Shown: positions 23,697 through 36,410, counted from the first letter of the stretch. The stretch: DNA of 64,000 nucleotides from Pseudogymnoascus destructans (GCF_001641265.1 NW_020167529.1:1141001-1205000); one strand, 5' to 3'. Numbers and translations are program-made. Notes: a model not told the origin generated them from the sequence alone.

Positions 23697-24160
23697 CCTC
23701 GCATTTCCCCAGGCAACAAAAATATTAGACTGTACGTCGCTCAGAATGTATGCAGTGACAAATTGATATTCACAATAAGTAAATTCTTTCAATGTTGTTC
23801 TGAGAACTTTCCGGAATGCTCTCCGTTGTGATGTCTGTTAGTCCTGTCACTTCAAATGGTCCCGCACCAAGCGAGGTTAGACGCGACGGACAACGCGAAC
23901 GGCGTTTTGGCGCCTGACATCGCAGGTTCACATCAGACGGCCTCCACCCAGAGCCTCACCCTGGTACTCTACCAACACCGCAAGAAACAATCCCATCACC
24001 CACGACCACACAACAACCCATTAGCTCTTCTAAATACCCTCGCTGGATAGCCCCAGCCTCGACCTGTCTAATGCGCCCATAACCGCACCAATCCCCCAGC
24101 TCCAGGCCACACACGCGCTTCTCGCGCCGGGCGCGCCCCCAGGCGCCTCACCACCCAGCC
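23697..24160. promoter_or_regulatory. Divergent promoter, GCP3 and HFI1
   Basis: A 464-bp head-to-head space. It is CA/CC-rich towards HFI1 and has no gene of its own. Confidence 0.5.
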
Positions 24161-25575
24161 ATGCCCGACATCGATCCTGCGGCCCTGAGCAGGCCGTCGC
24201 TCACATCCTCCACCCCAATTCTTCCTCCGAAGAGCCTAAGCATTGTGCCTCCCTCCGCGCCAAAAATCTCAAAGTCAAACCATGTGCCCCCGCGCATCGA
24301 TCTTGAGCCGTTGTACACCGCGCTCAAAGCGGCCGTGGGCGAGAATTGGGCCACATACAAAGAGGCTGTCAGCCTCTTCGTGATGGGTAAGTCGCCCATA
24401 TGTCCCCGGCATAATTACAACCAGACAAGATCTAACACTAACCCCAGGGCAATACAACCAAGCCGAGCTCTCAGCCAAGATTGACTGGTTCCTTACCGTC
24501 CCCGGCACTGACAGCGAGCATTTGCACAACCAGCTCGTAGCCGCTATCTATGGCAACGTCACGCGTGAAATGCCAGACCTTGGCGTCGCAGCCTGGGTCA
24601 GCGCGAACGATAAACCTACGCCAGGCGCAGGCGCAAAGCCTATCACAGGGGACGCAGCCGAGCAGCGGCTTAAGGCCGAGGTGATGAGTCTCCCGAATCG
24701 TGACAGGCGGAGGTTAAAGGATTTGAAACTTGAAGTATGAACTTCCCCCCCAAAACCCCCTTACTCTCGATCACAGTTCTAACGTCACTCAGTCGGACGG
24801 CCCCGACCCCTACACGACCCTCCTCTCCAAATCGCGAAACCCACTACCGACACCCTCTGCACCCACGACCCCTTCCACCTCCCTTAGCAAAACAAATTGG
24901 TCTCTCGAAATCCGCAAACGCTTCCCCCCTCCCCTCGCCGCCGAATCCGGCGAGTTCCCCGACGCCTCCACCATTGAGGCTCGGATGCTCCCTCTCTGCT
25001 TCGAAGCCGGGCTCGTGGGCGGCCACGCCGCGGACGCAAGCCCATTTATGGCCGTCGCGGCCGAGACATTCGTTAAGCAGTTCCTGGCCTCGGTGTTTGG
25101 ACGCACGCGAGCCGATGGGCCGGGCAGTGGTGGTGGTGGTTGGGTGAGCACAAGGCGGTATCGGAGGGCGTTGGAGCGCGAGGAGGAACGCTGGGCGAGA
25201 GGGGAGGTGGTCAGGGATAAGAGTGGGCTCTTGCCGGTGGAGGCGAAGGCTGCGAGCGAGAGAGGCGCATTGGGAATGGCGGATTTGAGGGTTGCGTTGG
25301 AGATGGGCGATTGTGGTGTGGGACAGATGCCGGTGGTGATGGAGATGATTAGGTATGGGTTCCAGGAGGGAGAGGTGGAGCGATGGCAGAGTGGGACGGG
25401 GATTGGAGAAGGGAAGGTGGGTGCGGTTGGAGCAGCCGCCCCAGATGCAGATCTTGAGATGGCGGACGCCGACGCGGAGGACGCACTGAACGGCTGGGGC
25501 TGGGAAGGTGCTGGCTCCGACGATCGCGCTGACCTCAATTCGCTGCTTGATTCGTGTCTCGCGAGCGGGTCGTGA
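24161..25575 (+). CDS. HFI1: SAGA coactivator subunit Hfi1/Ada1
   Basis: Three exons join in frame: 24161-24386, 24448-24734 and 24793-25575, giving 431 residues. Family features are RIDLEPLYTALKAAVGENWATYKEAV, then GQYNQAELSAKIDWFLTVPG and HNQLVAAIYGNVTREMPD near residues 45-120, and a histone-fold-like part further on (RMLPLCFEAGL to RYRRALEREEERW). The end LNSLLDSCLASGS resembles other Ada1 C-termini. Hfi1 holds the SAGA histone acetyltransferase module together by pairing with Taf12. A GTGAGT directly after the final codons could extend the last exon into 25652 onwards, but the frame gained there does not look related. Confidence 0.85.
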
Positions 25576-26320
25576 GTGAGGAGACGCTTCACAGCGCCAC
25601 CGGGCGTTTAACACAATTTCCCTCGCTCTCCTTTCGCGCCTGTATCTACAGGTCGCTCAGCCACCTGGGATGCAGACTCAGCGCGCCGCGGACGATTACA
25701 TGGAGTATATATTTGCGGAGGCCCGCGCCGCGCTGGTACCACCCATCCGCCTGATCAACACGCATCATGCATATCCCAGCGTCGTTATCTGACTGGAGAG
25801 TACGGGTGGCTATACGTGGGATGGGTTCAGGAGCACATCGTTACGGCGGATTCAGGCTGTGATGCCGGATCTCAAGATTATTATTCGCCAGTTCTACCGG
25901 GTGTTTGTACAATACAATGGGACTATGCACGCGTGCTTGCAGACCATCACAGATGGAGGCATATTATACCCTCGCGGCTTGGAATATGGGAGTTAGAGCC
26001 AGGGCTGGAGTTGGGGTTTTTTTGGGAGAGAACAGCATCACTTAGCATAGCGTCGACATGTCTGTTCGTCCATGGCACAGAGAGGAGGGTTTGAGAGGGC
26101 AAATATGTAGATAGAGGGATAATAATTAATTAAAGTTGTCCACTTTAAATGGGTAGAAATTTCCGAAGCCCCTGAATGCAGTTATTTTACATAGCTTATA
26201 AATTTAAAAAAATATTATTGAAAATATTTTGCCACATTACTTCTATAGATTTATACTTGAGACAGTACCGGCACTAGAACTGTAAAATGACAACATCATT
26301 ATAATTTCTAAGCGCGGTAC
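25576..26320. other. Intergenic region holding a broken reading frame
   Basis: Between HFI1 and the DUF92 gene. The first part, 25580-25999, is an open frame cut by one TGA and is listed separately. The rest is AT-rich, with no gene. Confidence 0.5.
25580..25999 (+). pseudogene. Possible gene relic: long frame with one internal TGA
   Basis: One frame stays open from 25580 to 25789, then meets TGA at 25790-25792, and stays open again to the TAG after GGILYPRGLEYGS. The two halves read as ordinary protein (ADDYMEYIFAEARAALVPP, then LKIIIRQFYRVFVQYNGTMH). There are about 70 codons on each side. No family is recognised. The upstream part lacks a clear start; the first ATG is at 25670. This could be a decayed gene or an alternative 3' extension of HFI1. 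It is weakly supported. Confidence 0.3.
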
Positions 26321-27482
26321 CTATTTAATATCCCAATACCGAGCAGCAATAAGCATTGCGCCTAAACTCATATTCACCGCCATCAAGAAATTAACTTCGT
26401 TATTGTCGAGAATAGCCCACCCTGACTCAGCTACCCTCGTCGGATGGGACTCATCTACTTTTGGCCGAGCAGGCACGCTCTTCTTCCCCTCATGGCCAAA
26501 CAGGGCTGCTCTAACATCTGCCGTCTTTTTGTAGTGCACGCTCTTTGGGTCTGCCTTGGAGACAAGTACCTTCTTGCCGCCCTCACCCTCAACTATGCGG
26601 CCCGTCCGCGTGTCCTTGACACTCTGTTGGAAGAGTCCGCCAAGGACACTGTCCAGAACGCTACCCAGCGCACCCCAGATCGTAAGGTACATTGCGAGAT
26701 ATTTCTTCTCCTCCCAGCCCCATCCCGTGCCACCTTCAAGGCTGGACAGTGTATTGCCAAAGGGCCCTTGTTGCGCAGGGCAAAACGGAATAAAGAAAAG
26801 GGCGCTGACAACAACGATCAACGAGCCGAGGAAGCCGGCAAATAATCCCCACAGTGTCACCCCGCCGTTTGTTCCCCTGGGCACCCGTCGGAGAGTCGGC
26901 GATGTAATAAGGCGGGGATCCTGCGTAGCCAGTATCCCGAGCTCAGAGGAGAATGTATCAGCTGCGACAGCGGCGTAGTTTGCAATTATGCCAATGGGGA
27001 TGACGTCCTGGAGCGTCCGGCCCCATCCATAGCAGGCCTCTGGTTCGCGGGATAAAGTATAGGCGTGGAGGAGAGAGAGGACGGTGGCTACCAGCGAGTT
27101 GGCGAGGACTACACGAAAGGTCAGCACTGATAATAGAGGGCATGATTGGAAGCTTCCAACATACCTTGCACATATGTCCGAGGCCCTTCCCCGCCGGCAC
27201 CGCCAGTGGCTTGGATGGTGAGCTTCTCCTTTGCCTCTTTCTTAACCTATCAACATAATTAGGCCATATACGCTTGCTGAAATGTAGTGGACATACCTTG
27301 GTGACTTTTGTGCCAGCTAAGAAAAACACAATAAGAAGCACAAACGGTAGATTCCATGGGTGGACCGCGTGCGCAATAGCTGTCAAGACAGCGACGACAA
27401 TGCCCGCTGGTGTCAACGATTTATGCGAATAAGCTCTGTACGCAACAAGAACCGTCACCGGTACCGCATATATGGCCTTCAT
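26321..27482 (-). CDS. DUF92/TMEM19-family membrane protein
   Basis: Three exons, 27482-27297, 27246-27165 and 27108-26321, give 351 residues. The family core is GTKVTKVKKEAKEKL, then GGAGGEGPRTYVQ and VLANSLVATVLSLLHAY. Next come AAVAADTFSSELGIL and PTLRRVPRGTNGGVTLWGLFAG. About six to seven hydrophobic segments are present, including one in the first 20 residues and one at the C-terminus. The second intron has two possible acceptors; the one giving VQVLANS matches the family. TMEM19/DUF92 proteins are integral membrane proteins; plant VTE6, a phytyl-phosphate kinase, is a distant relative. The fungal role is not known. Confidence 0.88.
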
Positions 27483-27827
27483 ATTGGGCTATCGAATTCT
27501 ACAGCTCTTGGAGCTAAGAAGTGATGGTGCTCAAACATGGAAATAGGCCAGGCACAGAAATACCTGGCATCGATTACGCTGGAAGAGTTGAGTGACGTGA
27601 GATTACGCTTTTAGGCTAACTTAGCGTTGAGCTACTGTAATACCCCACAACCACGCTAACGCACCATCTTCCTTCCCGTGTTTTTTGAGAGACGTTCAGT
27701 AGCGTACAACTTGGCAAGAAAGACCTACTTTGAATTACATTATATAACTTTCAATCTATATAATGATGACAATTGTTCCTTCCTATGTATTAAAAAGAGA
27801 TGTCCCACAGAATCTGCATACAAATGT
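27483..27827. other. Intergenic 3' flank and DUF92 promoter
   Basis: AT-rich, with no gene seen. Confidence 0.45.
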
Positions 27828-28583
27828 TTATCTCGTCTGAATTTTAAGAAGCAGTGCAGCAAACTTGGCTTCAGGTTCTTTGATATCACTCTGCCACATC
27901 TCTATCAGCTTCTTCATGCTTTCAACCTCCTTGTCCTTCTGGTTCAAAGTTTTCAAAGTTTTCAAAGCTTCGAGTGCCATATTAAATGCTTGCACCCCAC
28001 TTTTCAAATTAGCCCTGCTGCAGTACCCCGTCCCAAGCCAGATCCAAGCCTCGGCCACAAGCTTCTTGTTGAGCTGCTTCCCAGCGCACGTCATGGCATT
28101 TTGTGCTACCTCGACGAGGCCTCTCATGTCTCCCTTCTGGTATAATTCTTCGGCGTCGAGGAGATGGATTGTTGCGCCAATATTGTTCATGGTAGCCTCC
28201 CAAGTTTCTTTGGATGAGTCCTGTGGCGGGTCGAATGTCGACGGCGCACTCTCCGTTTCCTTTGATGGGCCAGCTACTAAGAGTTTGGCAGCCTTTTTCA
28301 AGCTCTTTATTTTCTTAGCTCGTTGTGCCGCCAGCGCGTGCGCATCAGTTAACTTGGTTTGGAGAATCGCAAGTCCTCTTTAGCTATTCCTTCCTTTTCT
28401 TGAGTTATGAATTGGTAATGATTGATGATTTGTTGGACTAGTACTGTGGGAGCTTCTTTTTTTTCTTTGTACAGAGATTCCCACATGTCGAGGGCAATTT
28501 CCTGACGCTCATATCAGTAGTGTAAATACGCTGCGTTTCATATGGTGAGTGAACCTTACCCCTTGTCTTTTATCTTGAGGCAT
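27828..28583 (-). pseudogene. Small helical (TPR-like) protein gene with a one-base frame break
   Basis: A mini-exon 28583-28560 encodes MPQDKRQG, and a 58-nt intron follows (GTAAGG to CAG). The second exon reads EIALDMWESLYKEKKEAP and, after more codons, KEGIAKEDL. It then needs a +1-base repair near 28375 to continue as AILQTKLTDAHALAAQRAKK and on to the C-terminus ALLLKIQTR. Without repair the frame ends at TAA a few codons later. The C-terminal half (AEELYQKGDMRGLVEVAQNA and WIWLGTGYCSRANLKSG) looks like a degenerate TPR pair. Repair gives roughly 220-230 residues. The protein is not assigned to a named family. This may be a real pseudogene or a sequence error. Confidence 0.5.
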
Positions 28584-29641
28584 TTTTGCCTGTGATCTTG
28601 CCCCTGAGTAGGGCTATCAATAGATCAATTTATATCACCAATGTTCATATATCCCACGATACAGTCGGTGCGGCCCGTTGCAGATATGCTCCTATTTTAA
28701 CGAGTGAAAAAGTGCCGATAAATTGCCCCAATAAGATTAATATAAGTAGTATATATTTCGAAATATAAGATTCAGAGTTGAAAATTAAATGATGTAAGTA
28801 ACGAGATGGGCAGCGCTCTGTTGTAGCTTATACTGAGTGGGGGGTTCGTGTTCCTATAACCCCCTTTGTCTGTTGGTGACCCTGGAACTGGCCGAAAGCA
28901 GCATCATGAAAAGACAAAGGGATATCGCATTATTTTAAACCGATACAAATTTATATAGCAACGGGCTTTGTTTGATTTGTGAAGAACACAGAATCGAGAT
29001 CATGCTACTGTTATCTTATTATTGCACATCAGGGTGAGACCCAGCTCATTCCTTGGCTCCGGCAAATCTTACAAAGGAGACTATCGATGTAGCTGGCTTT
29101 GTTGATAATCCGACGGAGACATTTGTATAGTTTAAGAATTAACACAGCCGATGTTGCTGAGAATCGAACAGAAGCATACCGAACGTCCAGAAAGATAGAA
29201 CCATAGCCACCGATCCTTTAAAATAAAAGAAAACTTCGCCTCCAAAGAAAATTACCCTTCCACATTCCAACTCCTCAAAATCTATATTCCCGGATCCAAA
29301 CCAGGTGACTACAAACAAGAAACCTATCAGATTACAAGCTATGGGCCTTGGCGGAGACAATATGCGCTGCAATGCGACTACAAAGGGATTTCGATATCTT
29401 CTGACAAAGGCAAAGCCCATTGACGAAAGACAAAGATTGCAGCTCAAGAATGCTGAAGAAGAAATCGCACGCATACCCGCGGTGGTGTACTTCGCCGAAT
29501 ACGGGTTGCACTGTGATGAGGCGGATAAACGACGTTCAATCAGGCGTGGGCGTACTTATGAAGAGGACGAATAAGAAATAAGTGGCATAAATGCTTCAAA
29601 TTATCAACTATCCCTTCTTCTGGAGCTATTTCGTGGATATT
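28584..29641. other. AT-rich intergenic region
   Basis: About 1 kb without a supported gene. A 89-codon open frame at 29305-29574 (+) exists but has no recognisable motif and overlaps low-complexity sequence. Confidence 0.45.
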
Positions 29642-31412
29642 TTAGCAATGATAATCATCTGGCTGCAGATCTACCATCATCACCTCGGTGTACGTCCTTG
29701 ATATAGCCGCCCTCGACTGGGAAACAATATACTCTTCCGGCAACCTGACATCGCTCTCCTGCTTCCCCATCATGAGATCCGCAATGTATTTAGCGCTCAG
29801 ACTAGTAGTTGGCATGCCATGACCCGTGAAGCCGGCGCAAACAAATAGACCCTCCCCACCTCCCATCGCAGTAGGGACCTCACCACACCAAGGCCTGCCA
29901 TCTCGACTGAAACCCATTATACCTATCCACTCATAAGAGGCTTTGAGCTCTGTATTGTTATTGTCCAGATCAAGCTCGTTGTTCAGCTCGGTTTGCAAGT
30001 AGTGAGCAACTGCCTCGTCAATAGTCGTGTCATCCGCGGCACCCATGCCTAAAATGGTGGCTTGGCCACGGCCACCGCCAAACATGAGTTCGCCTCCGGA
30101 TAACTTCCCATCCACTTCGCAGAAAGGCCGCTGTACCAGGTAGTCGTCCTGGTTGGAGTTCTGGCTCTTATTTCCAAGGAATCCATATGAGTTCGTGTAG
30201 CTTAGAGGTTTTCCGGTACGGGGTGATATGGAAGGAGGGGGTATTAAGGAGCTCATCTGTCCCCTGACAGGAACTATGAGGTCCCCAAAGTGTGGTAGTA
30301 AATGCGATGTATAGGCATTCGTAGCCAATAGGACTTTGTTTGCGGTAACCATTCCTCTATCGGTATGGACTATCCATCTACCGTCTGCAAGGCTTTGGAT
30401 GTGCGTTACAGGCGTCTTGGTTTGGAGATTGAAAGATACTTCAGGTGATGAGCTAGTTCTTTCAAGTAGCTGCTCGAGCATCCAGGCTACCAGCTTATAT
30501 GGCCAGAGGCTCGCAGCAGGTTTCTGCACCAAAGCGCCAAGTGATGCGCTTCCTAACCTAACGTCTTTCAACGAAGGGTTTGTATCGCCAGGGTGAATGG
30601 GCGTCATCAGCTTGCCTAACTCAGGGTCAAGTTTTGCTGATGCCTCGGAATCAGAGATTGCCATGTCGAACATCGCCTTGGAATAAAATGATTTGCAGCC
30701 TTCGACAGTCTCCCAGTCACAAGGAATATTATTTTCCTTGATGAACGACTTCAAAAAGGTATAATTATCCAGCTCGAAGCGAGAGATATGGGGGGGCTGG
30801 CCGAATAATTTCGGCTGGCAGTGGCCTCCATTCTGGTAGATATTAGAAGTTGTACATAATAATATGCTGCATAGAACAGAAGGGTCACATATTCCCAAGC
30901 AGTAACTGCCCAAGATGTACAGTAATGGATGATAGGAGAATGATGCAAAGACAGTAGGAATGTGGCTTTTGGGATAGTTTTTTCCGCACGAATCATTCGT
31001 CGGCTGCGAAACCATCCACGAACCGGTGTGGCATTACGGCGCAGAGACAAAGAGAACCTACCCTTCCAGTGGCACCCCAGCAAGCTTCTCTAGCCTCAAG
31101 CATCAAGACGTTCTGCGCGTTACCACGCGTTCCACCCAGCTCATCATCCTGAGCATCTTGTAGCAGACGCCATGCTGCAAAAGCACCCACGATACCGCTT
31201 CCAACAATCACCACATCCACAACAGGTGGCAGGTCCTTGGTTGTTCGGTGGTTAAGGAGAATCTTTGACGGTTCCTTGTGCCAATATGACGCTGTGGATT
31301 CTGGTGTAGGCAGAGGGGCACAACCCTCGTGTTCCGTTTGTGTCATGGTATGCTGGTATTGGGAGTCAGTGAGCGGGAATGTCATTGGGAGAGTGTTGAT
31401 GATGTTGGTCAT
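29642..31412 (-). CDS. FAD-dependent oxidoreductase (DAO family)
   Basis: Exon 1 (31412-31062) and exon 2 (30832-29642) join in phase 0 around a 229-nt intron, the longest accepted here. The join restores GATGR/NGGHCQP, the usual GRNGGHC motif of this group, so splicing is well supported. The product is 513 residues. An ADP-binding Rossmann start, VVDVVIVGSGIVGAFAAWRL (GxGxxG), lies near residue 65. The C-terminal FAD signature GLFVCAGFTGHGMPTTSLSA is present. No signal peptide is seen. Several in-frame Met codons lie close to the start, so the exact N-terminus is uncertain. The substrate, probably an amine or amino acid, cannot be told. Confidence 0.88.
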
Positions 31413-34400
31413 TCTGTAGCAGGGATGCGTGCACAGATGCTGCTAACCCAGTCTTGCCGCCCTTGTTGGGACATGATAGTGGAACGTCACGTTACGTATG
31501 ATTTTCTTTCCTAAAAGTGGAAGACATACTTTGTAGATCACTTAACCAAAGCATACCTCAGATCTCACTTGTCCGCCATACAAAGGAAACGGTAGCATTG
31601 TCTGCTGAAGATTTTCTGCGATAAAACACTGGCACGGCAGGTGAAGACGTCTACATACGTACAGCACAGTACCACCCACCGGGGACTGTGTATCGACACT
31701 TCAAAGCTTCAGTTTCTCCCCTAATCGAACACATTATAATAAGGATACGTCGCAAATAGCCCGTAATAAGCCCGATGCACTGCGGAGAAAGAGAGATTTT
31801 ATATGTCTACCCCGAAAGACTGTATTCATTTAACTCCCGAGAAGTCCATTTACTACGTAATCTACACCCTGCGTTTTGATCGGCACAAGTGGATAATATT
31901 GACCAATCAAACGCTATTTTCACCCAACGGGAATGTTTAAGACCCTGGAAATATATGTTCTAGCGTGTCCTGAATACCCAAGCCCTTTCGAGAATCGACA
32001 TACTCGTGTCGCGGCTCTCTCCCATTAAACTTTCTAGCCTCTTTTTAAGAACCAGAGAAGAAAGTTGCCGCGCTACAAACCCGTATGATTTTAACACAAG
32101 CGGCGGCGACCAAGATTCCCCGCTCAAATCTCAATGTTTGACCCTTGTACAACTGTCACAGTGGCAAGCCTTCTTGTGCAAACGATGTGCGTCCTTTGGA
32201 AGACCTAGATCTTCAGCCAGGTTCTTCATAACCCTGTCTTGATGCACTGGGAATCACAGTTTTCTGGGCAGTTAATTCAGTTTAGTTCGATCCTGTCATC
32301 CATATCCGTTGGCATGAATTTGCTCTCTTGAGCCTGACCGTCAACGCCCGACACCCGACACCGCACGTGTTTGATGTCAGTACAGGATGACATGCTGCAT
32401 CGTCACTCTGTGAATGCATGTCGGCAAACATATGATTGTCCCCAACATCATCATGCTAACTAAGAGTTGTATAATATGGTTCTGAGAGGATCTGGCGCAC
32501 TTGCCGCGATTTTCAGGGTTTGAATCAGCATTTGTGTCTGCACGTAGATCACTGCCGTGCGACTACCGTCCATAAAGCACCTAGCTATGCTCGCAAGCCA
32601 TTTAGCCATTTCATAGAGCCTTGTGTTGGATGTTCCAATCAGCTCCATCGACGGCGAGGTCCCGCTGTGCCGTGACATCTGTCGCTGCACTGCCAGGGTA
32701 ATGTTCGTGCCATATAGGTTGCACATTGACTCCTTCATCAATGCAGGAGGCCTAGTTTGTCGGCCATGGCGTCTATCGCTGCATGTCATCTCTCTCATCA
32801 CTTCACCACTCGTACTGTGTGGTACGGTCTCTGTCCTCCAACCGCAGGGATCCAAAAATGATGTCTTTGCGTTAATATTGGCAAGGGGTAAGACAAGCAG
32901 TGATCCCCGGCTCTGGGGACAGGTTCCCAGGTGCATATAAATACCTGCAAGGTAACTGGGACCCTTCCCACCACGAGCTCCATCGGCGGCTATCTCAGTG
33001 CTGATGTCTGGTCCAGATATATATCAGAACCAAGAAAACCTTAATCCCAGAACTGGGGAATAATATTTAGTCGGGTGCTATGACTTTTCCCGAAGCCATC
33101 CGATCTGCAGGGTCCAACACCCAACGTTGTTGGTCGGGCCGAAAAACTGCATGGTTAATTCTTAAATAGCTCCATCCAACAAGTCATATATCACTTTATT
33201 GTGCTCCGCCTGGCAGATCGCACAAGGTAGATCCCCCCGATCGCAGCACCCGCGGAGGAAGGTCGCCACTCCCTTCCCGCTTTCTAGTACGAGTAACAAT
33301 AGGTCCGGGGAAGAAGGCCTGGAGAACCGGAAGATGCCCCGAACCCTGCTCTTGCGGCACGGGCTTATTGATAGTTTGTAATGTTTCGTTTTGATCATGT
33401 CTATAATGTCTATCATATCTAACTTGAATAACTAAAAACGGCTCGAGAGGCCCTCACCTAGCATTTATATAAAATTTATTTTAGTAAAAGTAACCAAGGT
33501 GTTTTTATTCGCGGCCCATAAGGGTTACACCTCAACTTTCTCGCCGAGACCTAGGTCCTTTGGAATAGTGTAGTTCTCGTGATTGTACCCCAGCATCTCC
33601 AGCAGTCCCCATGAGAGAGACCAGAACAATCTTCTTTCGTGCGTGGATATGCACATGTCCACTATGCATCACACAAACTGGTTGGAATGAGCAGCCAAAA
33701 GAAAACAATGCAAGCTGCCAGGGAGTATGGTTGGAGGACCATACTGCAAGTCGAAGTATGGGGCTGTTTGATGTTCTGGACGAAGGCTGCGTCTTCTCAG
33801 CTCTCGTTGTATGCCGTCGTCGTTTTCGATGAGATGCATATAGTGAGTATTGGAGGACATGCCTATGGTTACCCAATGGGTCCCACCCATATCATGAAGA
33901 CCCAGGATTTTTTCTATAAAGAGCCAGGCTTGGAACTCTAATCTCCGTTCTTATCTTTATCATTTCCATCACTTCATCCAATACTCCTCCACGTTATAGA
34001 ATATTCCTTCTCTCCTCATCAAATCTCAAGTCAGCACATACTTCTTTGTTGAAAAGTGGCTTTCACTCACCAACTATAATCATTCCCATTAGTGAGTATT
34101 GAACATGAACTTGCCACAGACCACCACTTCTTACAGGTAATAGGAGTACAAGATCCGAATCTCGATCTCACTAGCTCGCCACCTGCAGCTTCTGAACGCC
34201 ACCGGACACACTGCCTTGTGCTGTGCAACCACATTTATTCTCATCCTTAACCAGAAGGAAGCTTCGAGTACAGCGTAAGTCTCCTTTAGCTTTCCATGCT
34301 CCCTCCACTGCTCTCTTGTTGCACAGCAACCCCGTGAATGAGCACTCACCTCTCGCAACCACCCGAACTCCATCTCTCTCCTCTCCCCTCTAAGCGGCCC

Positions 34401-34479
34401 AGCTCATGACCAAGCTCCCCAAACTCTGATAACCTCCATACTAAAACAAAGTCAATGCAGTCCCTCGCCATTATCCATA
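31413..34479. other. 3-kb gene-poor region
   Basis: No gene is supported with confidence. A 158-codon frame at 32460-32936 (-) has no recognisable motif. Other frames are short and overlap each other. A TA-rich band lies near 33420-33490. The region borders the only small Cys-rich gene and may be decayed accessory DNA. Confidence 0.45.
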
Positions 34480-34689
34480 ATGTGTGACTACGAACAATTC
34501 CTCTTCACCTGCGGCCATAGCCCCATCCGCCGCTCATCATACTGCCATACAGCTCGCGTGGACGATCTACATCAGTGCTTCAGCGTCAAGGTCCTCAAGC
34601 GCGTCTGGCAGCAAGCCGGGATCTGCCCAAACTGCCGGACCCAAGCAGAATCGGGGGCACGCCAAGAACTACCCGCGAACAGGGGTTGA
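34480..34689 (+). CDS. Small Cys/His-rich protein, unknown function
   Basis: A 69-residue frame starts MCDYEQFLFTCGHSPIRRSS and contains six cysteines, including CGH, YCHT and ICPNCRTQ. Fungal genomes hold many short proteins opening with MCDY and a CGH, ending in a CxxC pair, that probably bind zinc; none is characterised as far as I know. A second 69-codon frame overlaps it almost fully but lacks such features. Expression is unproven and confidence is modest. Confidence 0.45.
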   Translation: MCDYEQFLFTCGHSPIRRSSYCHTARVDDLHQCFSVKVLKRVWQQAGICPNCRTQAESGARQELPANRG

Positions 34690-35573
34690 CTGACAGGAAC
34701 TGGCGCTGGCCTTGGGTGTCGAGATCGGGATGTTACGGAGGGTAGATGGTTGACCGGCCATGGTTATGCCTGGCCATCGTAATGAGATCGAGTCGTTTCG
34801 GGAGGAGCGTATTTTCGTTTTCAAAGGAAGGGCCGTAAAGCTGCACCATCCTGCAAAATACCCTGCTGTTTAGTGTTCTTGATATGCAGCAGTCTGTGCT
34901 GGGTGGATCGTAATGTCTAGTTTGGTTTGTCAGTGTGCACACGTCAATATTGTTAGTTATAAGTCCGTTTTTGATCACATTCGCATATTACACAACTTTT
35001 ATGACAGTGTGTCAAGTGCATGGTGCTTTCCGAAGCTGGATGGGAATGTTACAACCGTCGGACGACGCGGACCGGTGAGGGAGTGGAGAGTGCAGCACAG
35101 CACGAGGTGTCGCCGCATTATCACATGTGAGGTCTTCGTGAGGGTGCCATGCAATTGGGAATGTCCTTCTAAATTTTTCGAAATCACCGCTATAACAGCT
35201 TCTCAAGAGATCTAAGTTCCTCCACTGGCCCCTCGGCTACCTGCACCAGGCCAAATTAACAAAAGTGAAACGTCAGAAACGATGCTCAGAGACATAGTGA
35301 GAATGGTGAGAGGCAGAAATGCGGGATATGGTGCAACGTCAGTCTCCCCGGTTTCCCCCGTAATCAAATGCCATGGCAAAGGCCTGTGTCGGGAGGTTAT
35401 GTAACACAGATCTAGGGATCGGTGATGCAAAAGTCTCGAAAAGCCGGGGATAGGAACCTGAAACTCCAGAGATCCTTGCATGTCGGGAACTGGGGTATCA
35501 GTCGCAAGTAGGCGTCGGAATGTGACAACATGGCGTTTCGGACCGAGCAAGCGTTGTAAGCGTTGCCGCCAAA
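34690..35573. other. Intergenic region
   Basis: No gene is supported. Short overlapping frames on both strands show no motifs. Confidence 0.45.
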
Positions 35574-36127
35574 TCAGAGCGACGGATCAAAATTTGTCGC
35601 GCCAGCGACTTTGCCGACAATGTTGTAGCGCTTACTGAAGAAGGTGTACCAATCGTTCAGCACGCCCTTCTCTTTGTCGTCCAGATCGAACCACTCGGGA
35701 GAGACGTCGGACGCCTTGGTGGAGGTTTTCGCGAGGGCCCGGGATGCATCGTGGCCGGAGAAGACTGCAGTGGAATAAATTAGCAACGTAGGAAGCCGGG
35801 GCGCATACTTTGGAAGTTGTAAAAGTGCGAAGGGGGCTGCGTACCGCTATAGGAACCGCCTGGGAGGTAAGGCTCTTTGCCGTTCACATCAAAAACGACA
35901 CTCTGATGTTGTTAGAAACCGAGGACATAAGGAGGGAGAAGCAATATACTTTGATAGCAACGTAACACGGGTAGCCGTCAGTTCCTATTGCATTGTTACC
36001 AGCGGCAACTGACTTACGAAGCGCGGGGTATCTTACCATTGCACTTTGAAAGATGTTCTACGGTTATGGGGTCATCCTTTGGAGGATTGAGAATGACGGG
36101 CTCCTTTGGCTCGAATTTTCCAGACAT
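35574..36127 (-). CDS. Cytochrome b5-like heme-binding protein (MAPR/Dap1 family)
   Basis: Four small exons, 36127-36037, 35984-35950, 35902-35845 and 35764-35574, join in frame to 124 residues. The introns are 52, 47 and 80 nt with standard ends. The domain reads PITVEHLSKCNGTDGYPCYV, then AIKSVVFDVNGKEPYLPGGS, and YSVFSGHDASRALAKTSTKA. This is the membrane-associated progesterone receptor type of cytochrome b5 fold; the Tyr in PYLPGGSY would be a heme ligand or near it. Yeast Dap1 of this family supports the P450 Erg11 in ergosterol synthesis. No N-terminal membrane anchor is visible, so it may be a soluble member. It is divergent from the Mgr3-like gene across 283 bp. Confidence 0.88.
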
Positions 36128-36410
36128 TGTTGGTTATGCTGTTATACGAAGGTTGTATATTGATTTGAAGGCAAGGAAGGAGCCAACGCGACGTTTCGAT
36201 ATCACAAGTCCGAGGCCAGAGTGGCGAAAGGTGGGGGTTGTTCGATCAGACAGATAAGATATGCCATTTTGGTAGCCTCATATATCAGGCGATAATAGCT
36301 ATGGGTAGATTGGACAATTGTGTACTAGTGAAGCTCATAGGCGTCAATTCATCCAGCTGAAGCTTTTGCGATAGCTATCCAGCATTGAGATTCGGATACT
36401 ACCACATACG

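Noticed and set aside
29305..29574. 89-codon open frame on the plus strand
   Set aside because: No recognisable domain and no clear leader; not enough to call a gene.
32460..32936. 158-codon open frame on the minus strand
   Set aside because: No motif, no splice partners and no composition signal; it lies in a region where other frames overlap.
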